64,000 bases of DNA from Thermothelomyces thermophilus ATCC 42464 (GCF_000226095.1 NC_016478.1:2222001-2286000), one strand, 5' to 3'; shown: positions 45,729 through 58,204, counted from the first letter of the stretch. Made by a program: numbers and translations. Notes: generated by a model not told the origin, from the letters alone.

Positions 45729-46649
45729 CAGGATTGCGAATGGAGTGCTGGGGGCGATAGATTACATGAGGATCACGAACTGCATTTCATGTCACCCGGG
45801 CCAACATACAGCCTGATGTTCAGCCTATGGGCGTCCGAAGGGGGACTCTTTACGAATAGTCACGGGTCTGGTTGCGGCAGGGTACAGCAGCCAGACCGGA
45901 AAGGTTGCGGGCAATACAGCCAAACAGAACGACCATTTTGACTCCTAATTAACAGGATGCTCAATCATAGCTGCGACGTCCAACGCTTCGCGGTGATAGT
46001 TACTATGACATTAGGAGTCCCCCGTCAACTCCGCTATCCCACCTTTGTCTTGTATATATCACGTTTAGGACCCGCGTAAGCCTGGCACAGTTTAGTAATC
46101 TTTCCATCTCTTCCTTTTCACACTGCTCGAGTGCGAGCAGTAATGGATGTGCTATCACCCAAACTCTACACCTCGAAGCCCTTAGCTGCCTGAGGTCACT
46201 TCTGATCTCTTCCCTGGTTATAAGGTACTCGCTATCAAGGCACGGACGGCTAGCTCACTTACTGCTAGTACTAGTGGAAATCCGCACGCAGTACTCCGTA
46301 ACTGTTACAGACCGTGCGAGTATGTCATGTTAACTATTTTGTATACTGTACGGATTACACCCCCAAGCTTCGATCACGGGGTCTGGCACTGAAGGCTGAC
46401 TGCGATTGCTCGCCGACCTGACCCGCTCTCTGGACTCCTGCGCAACCCAGTCACGCCAAAGCATTGGTCGAACCGACCACATTTTCCATTTCCGGCGCCA
46501 CAAATTTCGTCGCCCATGAATTGCGTTAATTCGCCACTTATTGACGTTTAGTTAATCTCGTGTGTGAAGGGTCGCGGCGTGAAGTTGGGTAGTTGCAGCG
46601 GGTAATTTTTCAAAACGCGACATTCAGAGAGTGTCACCAAGTCCAAGCC
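45729..46649. other. Spacer between ufd1 and the F-box gene
   Basis: AT-richer DNA with GTACTCCGTA at 46291 and TACGGATTACAC at 46349, both repeated elsewhere in the window; no gene. Confidence 0.65.
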
Positions 46650-48998
46650 ATGACGAATGCCGCGGGTTCTGTACCCGCTCAATTGGCAGCGACAACGCGC
46701 AATTTACGGCCACGCCAAGCATCCGGCGCTCCGGGCTCTTCAGTGGGTGGTGCCGCTCGGAAAGCGGGTGGCCGGGTAACCAGGAGCTCGGCTACCCTGC
46801 TCCGGACGTCGTCAACCAACGAGAACTCAGCGGCGCCGCAGCCTCAGGTTTTGGAAAACCCAGCAAAGTCGCACAAGCGCTCCCAATCGTCCGTCGGGAA
46901 TGCGAGACAGCAGGCCAAGCGGACCCGTCTGACCCCTCACGAACCGGGGTTTTATGGAGAAAGTAGCGATAGCGGGGGCGACTACGACAGTCTTCATGAG
47001 CCCCCCGGCCCCGATGTGGAGCAGAAGGCCGGCGGCCACCAACGGCGCAAACCTCCCAAGAACAGTACCCCCAAAAAGTCGTCGAAGCCTGCTCGGGCAA
47101 CGATAAGGAGCCCGCGAAAACTCGCTTCAGAGAAGTTCCCTGCGTCCGAAGGCGACGAGAGCGCTGGCGAGAATGGCATCATACCAGATTGGGGCAGTCT
47201 GCCCTACCATATTCTAGTCCAGATTTTTCGATATGCAGCCGCACCGCTGAATCAAGTCCAGCAAGCCAAATGGCTGACCGCCACCAGCGGTGTCTGCCGC
47301 GCATTCGCGGAGCCAGCCCTGACGGCCTTGTACAGGGCCCCTCCTCTGCTAACCCGGCCAATGGCACATGGCCTGGTGTCGCTGTTGTGCAAAGACCCTT
47401 CCACCACGCTGTTTAATTACAGGCAGAAAGTGGAAGAGCTCTGGATCGACGTCGAGCATATTGCTTCAAAAACGTTCAAGGGTCAGCCTCTCGACCTCCC
47501 GGCTCTGGTCGGCAACCTGCCCCGCTTGAAGTCCATTCAATTCTTTCACCAGAAGGATGGCCCTCCGTATCGCTCGCTGGATGGTAGTCTGCGCTGGCAC
47601 TACCCTCCCGCCCTTTTCAAGGCCCTCAATGGGACTCGCCACTCGGCGGAGGAAGGAGGAACTATCAATCATGCGAAGCTCCTCGGCTGGCAGTGGAACA
47701 GGCGGCTCATGGGGCCAGATCTTGACCTCGCCGCCATCAAGGTGCTCCATGAAACCCCGCCGTTTCTGAGCCTGGAAAAGGTTTCGTTTGTCAACTACCA
47801 GGTTCCTTCGCTTCACGCGGGGGCCAGTGTAGATGACAAAGAGCTAGCCGCAAGCGATGAAGCATTCATCCAAGGCATGGCAGATGCGATCACCGCTTTA
47901 CCAGCCCTCAAGCATCTCGCGATCGAGTCATCTACCGTCGCAAACAGCCAGCTGCTTCTCCGACTGCCCGATCGTCTCGAAACATTGGAGCTCGTCAATT
48001 GTTGGGAAGTTGATGGCGACGACTTTGCAGACTATCTCCTATCACGCGGGCACCACCTGAAGCAGCTCACCCTTCGGCACAACCAGTCTCTAAGCCTGTC
48101 GTTCGTCACGGTTTTGGGGACGGCTTGCCCTAACTTGGAAGTCCTCTCGATGGATTTCAAGACGTTCAAGCATCATGAGTTTTATCATGATTCAGACCCG
48201 AGCTATGACGACTTGCTCACAGCAAGTCAGGTTCCAGACTGGCCGCAGAGTCTTGAGACGCTCCAGCTCTTGAATATGAAGAAGTGGACGGCAGAAGCGG
48301 CCGAGACGCTGTTTCAATCGCTGGTCGACAGCGCCCCAAGGCTGCTCAAGCTCCGCTGGTTAGAGTTGAAAGCTATGTTGAGCATTCCGATCCAGGAGCG
48401 ATCCAGGATGCGCAACAAGTGGGGCTGTAAACTGAGACAAGTCTTCCTGCGAGAGAAAGAGGAGCCCAAACCGCTCTTCTCCCTGCGAGAGAAGCCTCGG
48501 CCGCCGGATGCCGAAAAAATAACAAAAAGAACACCGAAAAAGTCGCGCAAACTCGGTGGCGTTCTGCCCGCCGAAAGCCCTTCGCGGCGAAGCAGCCGTA
48601 TTGCGGGGCAGTCGTCGAATTCGTCCTCTCGTGCCGGTAGTATCGGCCGGGGGTTGCGCCATAGCCTGAGCCGGCCATCGTATGCCGAACCAGATACGGA
48701 CGAAGATGAGGAGGAAGAGGAGGAGGACGACGACGAGAAATACGCTGAACTCGGCGGTGCACAAACTACCGACGGGTTAGGCACGGGTAACCAACCTGAG
48801 CCCGTGACATCTCCAGCGGACGCGGAAGCGCTCTTTCGCCATGGGATGTGCGAAAAGGTCGAGATTCAGCTGGATAACCAGAAGTCGGCCGAGACCACAT
48901 TGACCATGGATGATTTTCTGGATAGCGGAAATGACGACCTGTCGGACGACGACTGGGTCGGCCAGGACGATGAGTCTGACAATGGGTATGCCTGGTGA
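46650..48998 (+). CDS. F-box protein with leucine-rich repeats
   Basis: Intronless, 782 aa from the ATG at 46650; upstream in-frame codons lack an ATG. The N-terminal 175 residues are basic and disordered (RPRQASGAPG, KRSQSSVGN, QAKRTRLTP). An F-box-like motif lies at about 179-225: PDWGSLPYHILVQIFRYAA, then TSGVCRAFAEPALTALYR. Leucine-rich repeats follow from about 260 to 600 (LPALVGNLPRLKSIQFFHQ, LPALKHLAIESSTV, LRLPDRLETLELVNCWEV, LKQLTLRHNQSL, LEVLSMDFKTF). The C-terminus is basic then strongly acidic (DTDEDEEEEEEDDDEKY) and ends DDLSDDDWVGQDDESDNGYAW. It is probably a substrate receptor of an SCF (Skp1-Cullin-F-box) ubiquitin ligase; substrate unknown. Confidence 0.82.
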   Translation: MTNAAGSVPAQLAATTRNLRPRQASGAPGSSVGGAARKAGGRVTRSSATLLRTSSTNENSAAPQPQVLENPAKSHKRSQSSVGNARQQAKRTRLTPHEPGFYGESSDSGGDYDSLHEPPGPDVEQKAGGHQRRKPPKNSTPKKSSKPARATIRSPRKLASEKFPASEGDESAGENGIIPDWGSLPYHILVQIFRYAAAPLNQVQQAKWLTATSGVCRAFAEPALTALYRAPPLLTRPMAHGLVSLLCKDPSTTLFNYRQKVEELWIDVEHIASKTFKGQPLDLPALVGNLPRLKSIQFFHQKDGPPYRSLDGSLRWHYPPALFKALNGTRHSAEEGGTINHAKLLGWQWNRRLMGPDLDLAAIKVLHETPPFLSLEKVSFVNYQVPSLHAGASVDDKELAASDEAFIQGMADAITALPALKHLAIESSTVANSQLLLRLPDRLETLELVNCWEVDGDDFADYLLSRGHHLKQLTLRHNQSLSLSFVTVLGTACPNLEVLSMDFKTFKHHEFYHDSDPSYDDLLTASQVPDWPQSLETLQLLNMKKWTAEAAETLFQSLVDSAPRLLKLRWLELKAMLSIPIQERSRMRNKWGCKLRQVFLREKEEPKPLFSLREKPRPPDAEKITKRTPKKSRKLGGVLPAESPSRRSSRIAGQSSNSSSRAGSIGRGLRHSLSRPSYAEPDTDEDEEEEEEDDDEKYAELGGAQTTDGLGTGNQPEPVTSPADAEALFRHGMCEKVEIQLDNQKSAETTLTMDDFLDSGNDDLSDDDWVGQDDESDNGYAW

Positions 48999-51408
48999 GC
49001 AGAAATAGGTTGAAGGTTGCGAGTTGCCACTTTTCCTCTCACTCCGATCTCTCTGAGGCAGCGCATCAAGATAGGAAACTGTTGCTGCTTGTATTGCATC
49101 CTCACGTTTGACATAACGGTTTTTGGGATGCCGGTCGGCGTTGCCAGCATCTGTTTGCTCTTGCTCCAATCAGCCCTTTCTTGCTCAACACCACCCACAA
49201 CAGCGCAGGGGTTGGGTTTGATAGCATACACGGAGCCTGAAATACGATGCATGACAGCTCTAAAAACCTGACAACGTCAGGACAATCGGGAACTTGATAG
49301 GCTCCCGTATACAGCCTTGTTTAGAATCAGGTGCTTGAGCGTCGGTCTTGACTGTTGTTAGATGTCAACGCCGCAACCTTTTGGCGGCGGGGTTTCAAGG
49401 TATCTCCCGGAAGTCGGCCTTCGTCTGCCCGAATCGGGGCACAACGGGGTCAATATGTTGAATCGTCGAGGCTGCGGCGAAAGTGAACCTCTCAGTTATG
49501 TTATGCTCTGGGACCGGATCCGGTGTTGCTGCTTCCCACCTCCATTTCCACTATGGAAATGCAGAGTTTGTTTCGTTAGGCATCCAAATGGAGACTGTTT
49601 TGACAATTCAGATCCGTAGCACGTAATTAACTACGGATTACACGTGTCCCTGACTGTAGCGACGAGCATTAACCAACTCTCGGGCACGTGTGCTGCCGAC
49701 TTCTGAAATCTCCCCAGTAAGGCGATTCATGGAGCCAATGATAATTATCGGTAAGTTGTATAATTACCGAGACTGCCTGGCAAGTGCGGTTAGCATTCCG
49801 AGGCTATGGTGCGGGCGATGGCAAAGGTGTTCCAAACATCGGGCTCTCGAAGATACACAGAAGAAATCCTTGGGTAGTCAAAGGGCCGGCGACGAAGCAT
49901 TTACTTCAAAGGTCATTGAGACAAAGGCGTGGGACATGAGGAGCTTGAGCTTTCGTGCGCCGAAGAATTCTTGCTCTCCAGGTAGAAGGGGCCAACTTTT
50001 CGACTTCCGTGCCACCTCGGGGCATTGCTTTCAATTTCTATAGAACTGATCCCGTGTGGTTTTCAATCAGATTTGAGGATCTGATTCCGTAGGTGCACGA
50101 ACGCAAACGGAATGATTTGGGTCAGCAATCTCGGGGCTGAAGTCTTGATCGATTCATAGTCCTATTAATGTGGCTTGCAGACCAAAGAACGACAGATTAT
50201 TCCCCAGCCATTTCAGCAAGTCGGGCAATCATGGTTCAGGCGTTTCTGAGCCACCTCAGGGTTTCCAAGGACCGTTATTAGGCAGGCATTACATTTGCTG
50301 GTGCTCCTCTTTGAACTGCAAAGGAACCAGGGATTGCGAGTTCCGTTCCCGCACACGCCGGCCAGGCGGCCAAGCCCTGCCTACCTATGCAGGAAGGAGT
50401 GGGAATATCAGGAATATGATTTGCGTGTACCAGAACTTCATAGAGTATCAGAGTATCTGCTGAAATGGCAGCCAGCCCTGTCATGATCCCCCCTGTGCTT
50501 CTTAAAGACTAAGTTTCCCGATTTTTGCCTCCAGTTAATTACCCTCTGCACTTCGCGAGAGAGTCGAGTAGTCTGGTTCGAAACGCTGAACCAAGATCGC
50601 TGCTCCTTGCCTGGTAGGCCCGCACAAGCGAACCCCACACCACTTTTTAGGCTGCTTTGTGTCGAGGCTTGCGCACTTTCCATCTCATCCTTCAAGCAGC
50701 ACCTTACCCGTGCTGAGGCCGAGGCCAGTCGTAGTCATGACACCCTTGGCTGCCCCGGCGTGTAGTTGACAAGGGGCTGTTAGCGAGTTACTCTCCACGT
50801 CTCTTTGCCCTATATGTCGCACGTGGTACCGTGCTACCGCGACGGCCGCTAACCATACAGGGCCGGAGAACGGAGCCGGTGCCCCACGAGGACCGGGGCC
50901 TGCCGAGTGGCTCGAATCAACAGCGGCCGTGCCTAGAGGCGACCTGAAATTCGCGATGGGGAGGGAGGAGAGAGAATCTCGTCGTCGCCTTCGGCTACGG
51001 TACGCGTCTCCCGTCCGCTCCACTGCCTGCCATACAACAACAGCCCCGTCTCCCTTTTCATCGATGCATCGTTAATGTAAATGCCACCCCTTCTCCTCTG
51101 ATGCATTGATTTCAACAAGCGGCTTTTCCCTTCACTCGGCTGCTGCTCTCGTGCGCAACCCAGTGGGTAGACTCGGTCGCGGCATCCCGTCTCGTCGCAG
51201 CAATCAATCAACACGTGCAATTCTCACACATCGACCTGACGTCGCATTCAGAAGCGAGCACTACATCGCGCCGCTTTGGCCGACTACCTCCCTGACCTAC
51301 CTAGTACCAACCCCTTTGTTGCTCTTGCTGGCTATCCCGCTACTCATAACTTGCTCAGTCTGTTTATTTCACACACACGCACATAACAAAATCTCTCTTT
51401 CACTCGCA

Positions 51409-51439
<31 letters not shown>

Positions 51440-51760
51440 CTATCCGACTATACCGAGACACGCAGTTCTGCTTTTTCATTCATCGCTTTCCACCAACTGC
51501 AACACAGCGTAACTGTCTCTCTAAGCTTTCTGGCCCCATCTCACAAGTCATTCAAAGCCGGGCCCGACTTGTTGACGCCAGCCATTGCCGCCGCCACATA
51601 CCAGCTCACTGCAGCACCAGTTCCTGGAAGACGATGCGGCTTTCTCGACGTCGCGGCCATTGATATTCCCTCTTCCCGCACGCCCTTTCCCACTACGTCA
51701 ACCGCGCCAACCAAAGAGTCATTGTCACGCCCCCCACGTGCCTAATGATCTCCTCCGGCA
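48999..51760. other. 2.8-kb gene-free region upstream of suz12
   Basis: The longest spacer in the window. It has TACGGATTACAC at 49632 and, from about 51100, a pyrimidine-rich stretch with CT/CA repeats that looks like the SUZ12 promoter and long leader. No coding sequence supported. Confidence 0.6.
51410..51438. repeat. CT/CA dinucleotide repeat upstream of suz12
   Basis: A run of CT units passes directly into CA units, in the putative 5' UTR/promoter of the SUZ12 gene. Confidence 0.85.
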
Positions 51761-54137
51761 ATGTCGACCATTAACCGGCGTAATCGCGGCTTGCCATTCC
51801 TGCACCGGAATTGGCTGAAAGCCACCAACCATTGGAGTAAGATGGGCAATCGGTCTTCTTTTCATTCACGCGATGCTGGCGACAAGGCTGCCGAGCACGG
51901 AGACGAGGCAGAGCGCGCTGCAAAGCGCCGCCGGATCGACAACGACTACGACGGCTTTCCGCTGTTTGAGCAATACGGCACTGCCCAGCGGGCTCTCCGC
52001 ATCGAAGTGCTCAAGATCAGCCACAAGGACTCACCCCGTGTCAAGAATGGCATTCTAAATGGCATCATCGCACCCAACGTCAGGGATGTAGTGCGCGTCA
52101 AGGCCCGCTGCAAGCTCACCATTTCCGGCCACAAAGGCGGAGAGCCCGTCGTCTTGCACGTCGACAGCCAAGTCTGCGATCTCCGCGTCTTCAAGAACCC
52201 TGCTGGCTCGTCCCCCATGGCCCGCTTTTCCTCCCTCCGCCCCTTCCACATCCCGGAGGAGAAGATCTTTCTCGAGCGCGACGACGATGCCGTCTTCGGC
52301 CTGGCTAACTCCTACTCGGTGCTCGTTGAGCTCGAGTCTGCCGGTGACGCCAACTGGCCGCCTGCCGACCTTGTCCCCGTCAGCGATGAGGACACCTTCT
52401 ATAACAGGTGCCTCCCATCCCGGCAATGGGTGCTGACTGCCAGCATCGCCGACCTTTTCAGCAGCCGCAACCGCAAGGATGTCCGCCTGCGAGTGAAGAA
52501 GCAGCCGCTCGCTGATGCTGCTACCAACTTCCTTCTAGACATGGACGTCCGCTGGTTGACCCCCATCTCAAGCCGGCAAAGGCCGAGGACGCACGCAAAA
52601 GACATACTAGCCTCCATCTCCGTGTTTGGCTCGAGCGAGGCCGAAGTACCGCTCGTCAATGGCAACACCAAGCCCTCTACCCTTCCCAACGGCACCAATA
52701 CTCATCGCCACGAGTCCCAAACCAACGACGAGGGCGAACCCACGCTGGATGGACAGGCAAATGGGACCGTGACCGACGCCGCCGAGGAGTTAGCGGAGGG
52801 CGAGCTCACCCCCAGCCGCTCTCGGCGCACGAGGCAGGACATCAACTACAACGTGAAGCAGATGTGGAACAATGCGGTTGGTAAGGAGACTAAGAAGCGG
52901 CGGAAACTGGGCGACGAGCACGGCCAGCTCGACGAGCACACCATCACGTACCTCCTTCCACCAGAACAAGTCCAGACAGACAAGTTTGCCTGCCTGCTTT
53001 GCGGAGCCGAAAATGACAGGCTCAGCCAGCTGCGTGCCCACTACCTGAGTCACCCGCAGTATGATTTCTGCTTTGAGTTCAAGCCCAAGACAGGGTATTG
53101 TGTCACCGTAAAGCCGAATGCTAGCAACCACGGCTCTCCCTTGAGGCCGCGGGTGTACCAGCTTGGTCTACCGGTCAAGCCTCTAGACCTGGATAAGTAC
53201 GTGGATGGGGATGACTCGTGGGTCACCTCCCGCCTCGGGCCAGATAACGGCCGCGAACTCTTCCGAGACACCGCTCCGCAAGGAGGCCGCACAGTAAGAA
53301 GCCGATCTCCCCACTCAACCCGCCCCGTCAGGACTGCGTCGAGAAGACTGACCCAGCTTCATTACCAGAGACCAACCGCCAAGCGAACCCGCCGCAAGGT
53401 TCTCGTCCCCAAAACCAAACAACCACTCTTCGACCCTCTCAGCAAAGTTCAACTCCAGCCCGGCACCCCCGTTCCCCAGCATGAGATCGACGACTCGTGG
53501 CTCTTGCTCAAACATCGCGACAACCTTCAGGACTTCATCGACCTCAACGCGGCCGAGAAGGAGTATCTGCAGACATGGGACGCCTTCATCCTGCGCCAGC
53601 ACATCTCCTCTCCGCAGTACCTCCCCCGCTACTTCCTGCGCTTTGTGCGCGAGAAGGCCAGCTGGCTGGTCGCCAAGCGCGCCCGCGCCGACGAGTTTAG
53701 CAAGCACGTCGCCACCCTCCTCGCCCGCCGCGTGTTACCGGACGCGGCCATCTTTGAGGCGACGCAACTGCTGAATGATGCACGCAGCCGGCGTGCTGCC
53801 GTCGGCGAACAAAACCAGAAGGAAGCGGAGGACGAGGGGGAAGGGGCAGATGGTCTGCAGCCCTCCAAGAACAGGGTCTCGGGCGGGTGCTGTACCGCAT
53901 GTGGAGAACCGGTGCCCGTGGTGGCCATGCTGGTTTGTGCGAACAAGGTATGTGTTTATAATGTCATGACCATTTTTTTTCTCCCTGGGCCTTCATCACG
54001 AACCGCATCTTGCATGCTAACCAAGGGGGGCGGTTGAACAGGGATGCGAGAAGCGGCTTTACCATGACACATGCGTGGAGGACCCGGAGGCGGCCGCCGC
54101 AAAGGGGAGGAATTGGAGGTGCAAGGCCTGCTCGTAA
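51761..54137 (+). CDS. suz12: SUZ12-like Polycomb (PRC2) subunit with C-terminal PHD-type finger
   Basis: Exons 51761-53947 and 54042-54137; donor AAG|GTATGT, branch TGCTAAC, acceptor GAACAG; 760 aa. The start INRRNRGLPFLHRNWLKA resembles fungal SUZ12. A C2H2 finger uses Cys411, Cys414, His427 and His431. The VEFS box spans about 575-705 (EIDDSWLLLKHRDNLQDFI, EKEYLQTWDAFILRQHIS, YFLRFVREKASWLVAKRAR), the EZH2-contacting and H3K27-methylation-supporting region. After it, CCTACGEPVPVVAMLVCANK joins across the intron to GCEKRLYHDTC and WRCKAC, making a C4HC3 PHD-like finger at about 711-759. PRC2 deposits H3K27me3 in filamentous fungi. Ending the protein at the unspliced reading would destroy the finger. 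Confidence 0.92.
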
Positions 54138-55446
54138 AGACCACACATTTTTTTTTTTGGGAACATTGCTGATAAATCTGGCACAAAGCCATACAACGGG
54201 ACGGGGAAGATGGTGGCTGGGGGATAGTGTTGATCGGATCAACTGTCAGGAGCTGGGATCTAGAATTCCTAGGACTTCTGTATTTTGGGGCTAATAGAGC
54301 AGATGGAGCTGCTGGTGATGATTACACGGCAAGCTTGTCTCACCTTGATTCCGCCGAGCATCGATCCCGCCGACCGGGCGGAATTGAAAGCGACAGATAA
54401 TTAATGTCCAGCACCGCCCTGTTATTGTGATTATGTATCGCGCGGCTGATCGGGGGCTGTTTAATGGCCAAAACTCCCCAGCGCTTCGGCGTGGTCGGAA
54501 GGAAGAGAACCAAATTACTAACTAACGTAGGTAGTCACACGGGGGAAGAGTACGGGTGGGCAGAGCGGGTTGCTGCCAGAGAAAGAGTCATGGAGAGAGC
54601 GGTCCGTTCCGATGGAAGGAGGAGGAGAAATGATTTCGAGTACCCACTTTCTCGATATGATACATACATCACGAAGAATTCGGCACAGGAAGCCCATGCT
54701 ACCCCAACGCCCTGGCTATCTCGAGTTTGAAATTGGCCGAAGGCTCGCCGAATCGGATTGTGACGCCGCGATTGAGTTTTCGAACTTGTCTCAATGAAGA
54801 AGGGTATTATGTTGTTGTCGGGAAAACGAACAAGCCAACTTTCCCTTTCCGTGACTAAGGACTTGAAACAGATAATGCTTGACCATACCTTGCTTAGGTA
54901 GATAGCCATGTACATATATCGCAATCGTTAGGTTGACGGAGGCATTCGCGACAGGTATAAGTGATTGGGGCATGCCACATATAACCATGCGTGTTTATGC
55001 AGGAAGAATTCTATATGAGAGCCTGTTAAAGCTCCATGCATGCTCTTGTGTAATCGATGCAAGGAGCCACAGCATGTTGAATGCCCGACTACCTAAATTT
55101 CCAATTCGGCCGCCCGACTCGGGCTCTGGGGTTTGACAGGTCCGCAAGAAGAGTCTCAAATTCTGGAAGTAGATACGAGAAACGCAGGTTTCATGGTTGT
55201 TTACTTTAGCAGACTTTCCCTCACCTGTTTGCATCGTCCGAACTAAGTTAACCCGAATTGCTGTACACATACAACACCCCACGCCTCTGACCCTGACCAG
55301 TGTGTGTGACTGCACCCCAAACGCCGTTTTGTTAATTAAGACATGCCAACACACCTCGGGATTGTACCGAGGTCGGTAGGTACGACGACGGTAGTCCCCC
55401 GATGCAGAAAGACGACACCCACCCCCCTTACAAGCACACCTTGAAT
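54138..55446. other. Convergent region, suz12 / cus1
   Basis: T-run at 54148 near the SUZ12 3' end; no gene seen. Confidence 0.65.
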
Positions 55447-57425
55447 CTACCTCCTCCCTTTCTCGCCCCTCCTCTCCTCCTCCCTCCTCTGCCTCTTCCG
55501 GCTCTTTTGCGCAATCATGTCGCTTAAGTCCTCCTCGTACGCCGACCGGCTCCACTGCGCGCCGACGCCCTCCTCGCGCCGGCCGGCCTCGAAGCGCCGC
55601 CGCAGCTCGTCCTTGTCCAGCCCGCCGCCCGACGCCGCCAGGGTGTCCGGGTCGATGGCGACGTCGACGTCGCCGGGCTTCTTGCGCTTGCGCGAGGCGT
55701 CGTCGCCGCCGTCGTCGTCCCGGCCGAGCACCCGCATGCCCGCCGGCGGCGGCGGCTGCGGCGGCTTCTTGGACAGGTCGTACGTCTTGTCGCTGCCGAA
55801 GAAGCCCTCGGCGCGGCCCTGGCGCTCGGGGATGATGGTGTACGCCTGCCGCGGCCCGCTGCCGCCGTACGAGGACTCTTCGGTCTCGAAGCCGCGCCGC
55901 GTCTTGCGCAGGTCGAACTCGCCCGCCATGCTCGTCTCGACGCCGGCCGGCTCGTGCGCGTCCGCGTGCACCGTGCTGGCGAACCCGCCGGGCGTCTCGA
56001 GCCCGCTGGCCGCGTCGGTGCTGCCGCCCGGCGGGAGATCGCCCGCCTGCGACGCCCCCTCGTCCTCCTCCTCCTCTTCTTCCTCCTCCTCCTCCTCCTC
56101 GGATTCCTCGGCCGGCGGCTGGAGCTCGCCCCACAGCGTGCGCTCGACGGGCTCGCCGAGCGACGCGTAGGCGGCCGCCTGGGGTTGCTGCGGCTGCGGC
56201 TGGTAGGGCGCGGCGGCGCCGGGCTGGCCGGGCGCCATGATGCCGAAAATGTCGCCGCCGTAGAGCGGGCGGTTGTACTCGTCCAGCGGAGGCTTGCCCC
56301 ACTGGCCCGGCTGGAAGCCCCAAGACGCGCCCGGGGGCAGAGGCGCGTTGAGGCCGGGGATCTTAAGGGTCGGGTACGACGGCGGCGGGCCGACGCGCTG
56401 CTGCTGGAGCAGCCACGGAGGAGGGAAGCCTGGCTGCATGCCGAGCGCCTCCTTCAGCGCATCGCTCAGCTCGCCGGGCTTGAACACCTTGTAGTCTGCC
56501 TCCCACTCCTTGCCCTCGTAGTACACGTCGCCGAACCTCGTCAGGTCCGGCTTTGTTTGGTGGCGGAAGAAGGCGTCGTAGAGCTTCTGGTAGTCAATAT
56601 CCAGCTTGCCCATCTTGGGCTGCACCCTCTCGCGCTGTTTCTGCTTGAGCGTCTGCTCCGCCTGCTTCTCGAGCACGGCGTCGCGCATCTCGGTGATGCC
56701 GGTCTCGGCGATGAACTTTGGCAGCTTGAACGGGGGCTTTTCGATGCCCCGCTTGCTCGAGAGGTATTCTCGCTTCAGGGACCAGTGTCCCGGCACGGGG
56801 ACGATGTTGCGCTGCGACTTGATCTGGACGAGAAGACGGGGGTCTGAAGACGAGACGTCGTGCCATTCGACAACCTCGGGGTTCCGCACCAGCGCCTTCA
56901 GCTCGGCGATGGACAACTTGTTCAGCTTCTTGCGCTTCTTCTTGGACAGCTTCGGCTGTGCCTCCTCGCCCTCGCTGGGAATCTCGTCATCCTGGTCGAA
57001 GAAGACCTCGCCTTTGTCGCGCTTATTCGCCTCCTTGGAGCCCTCCTCGCCGTCCAAGCTCACGCCGAACTTCTCGAAAATGCTCTTGTACTCCGCAAAC
57101 GCCGGGTCGTCCTCGGGGATCGCGGGCGCGTCTATCGGGCCATCGGCATCAATCTCGTCGGACGCGTCAGGGTCCTTCTTGACTTCGAGGTCGTCTGGCT
57201 TGCTCTCGCCGTTCACTGGTGTCTCTTCCTTGATCTCTTCCTCCTTGTTGACCTCGGGTTCCTTGGAGCCGTTCTGCTGTAGAGATAGATTGGTCAGCCA
57301 AAATGCTGCAGCAACAGAGGAAACGAAGACGAAGGGTTACCAACCTGTGCTTCCGCCTTGGCCTTCTTCTGCTCCTTCTTCTTGGCCCGGCGCATCTGGT
57401 TCTTGGTCATCTTTGGCGCCGCCAT
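55447..57425 (-). CDS. cus1: SF3b subunit Cus1/SF3B2 (SF3b145)
   Basis: Exons 57345-57425 and 55447-57276; donor CAG|GTTGGT, phase 0; 636 aa using the first acceptor. Exon 1 is MAAPKMTKNQMRRAKKKEQK plus KAKAEAQ. The DUF382 core is clear: KLSIAELKALVRNPEVVEWHDV, DPRLLVQIKSQRNIVPVPGHW, LSSKRGIEKPPFKLPKFI, GITEMRDAVL. The PSP motif region follows (FGDVYYEGKEWEADY, FKPGELSDALKEALGM, PPPWLLQQQRVGPPPSYP, IPGLNAPLPPGASWGF). The tail has poly-Glu, TYDLSKKP and a basic KRKKPGDVDVAIDP end. It binds U2 snRNA-branch site duplex regions with SF3B4 in the U2 snRNP. Acceptor DNA is CTACAGCAG, a NAGNAG pair that may insert or omit one Gln. Confidence 0.95.
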
Positions 57426-58204
57426 CTTGCCTGGTGTGTGAGCCGATCGCTCAGGGTCTGAACTTCAATCTCGAAGGATCTAAGCATCCGAGACAGACAA
57501 AGACGACGTCCACGGCCGGCCTGCGAGAGATGGTCGTCGGGGGCTGGGTTGGGTTGTCGCTGACGATGCAGTCACTAAATTTGGTGGAGCTGCACGCGAC
57601 TCGTGCCTCTCGCCTCTCTCTGCCTCTGCCTTAGTTATCCAAATGGCCTTGCGCGCCGCCAAAAGTTTGAGGCGGAACTGATTGTACAACTGTGGCTGAG
57701 TTTCTGCACTGTGGCGGTGCGAGCGAGAACAGCCGAAATCCTCCCCTGGACCTTTCCATCGCCTTTCCCGGGTGGTCCCAACTGTTATCTCCGGCCTCGT
57801 GCAGCGGCTGCAGAAGGGGATTGGAGACGCCAAGAGAGCTTATTTCGCAAGCCGAGCTGATTACGCAGAGTGACCGCACCCCTCCATTGCAGGAGAATCT
57901 GGCATGATTTTTGCGGGTACGGAATACGAAAGTACAGTACTCCGTACTCTGTACATACATACCCGCAACACAACACCTGTACATACGAGTGCAACCGCCA
58001 ATTGCCGCGTCAATTTCCGTGGGTCTCGTCTCTGAACCCAGACGTATACCCTCGAGGGCGTGGCCATGATCACATAGTCCGGAGTTGCCGCGCTAGTACT
58101 TCCGTTCCCTTCCCGACTCCTCGTTGCCGTTTTCGCTCGTTTTGTCGTTCGTTTACGGGGTAACTTTCGAACCCCTTCGAAGCGCCGCAGCGTCGCAGCG
58201 CGCG
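57426..58204. other. Divergent promoter, cus1 / transporter
   Basis: Contains GTACTCCGTAC at 57937-57947 followed by TACATACATAC; no coding sequence. Confidence 0.65.

Noticed and set aside
49690-50463. Plus-strand frames between the F-box gene and suz12
   Set aside because: No motif, codon use unlike coding DNA, no splice support.
51106-51663. Plus-strand open frame of 185 codons before suz12
   Set aside because: Composition follows CT/CA repeats and pyrimidine-rich leader; no conserved content.
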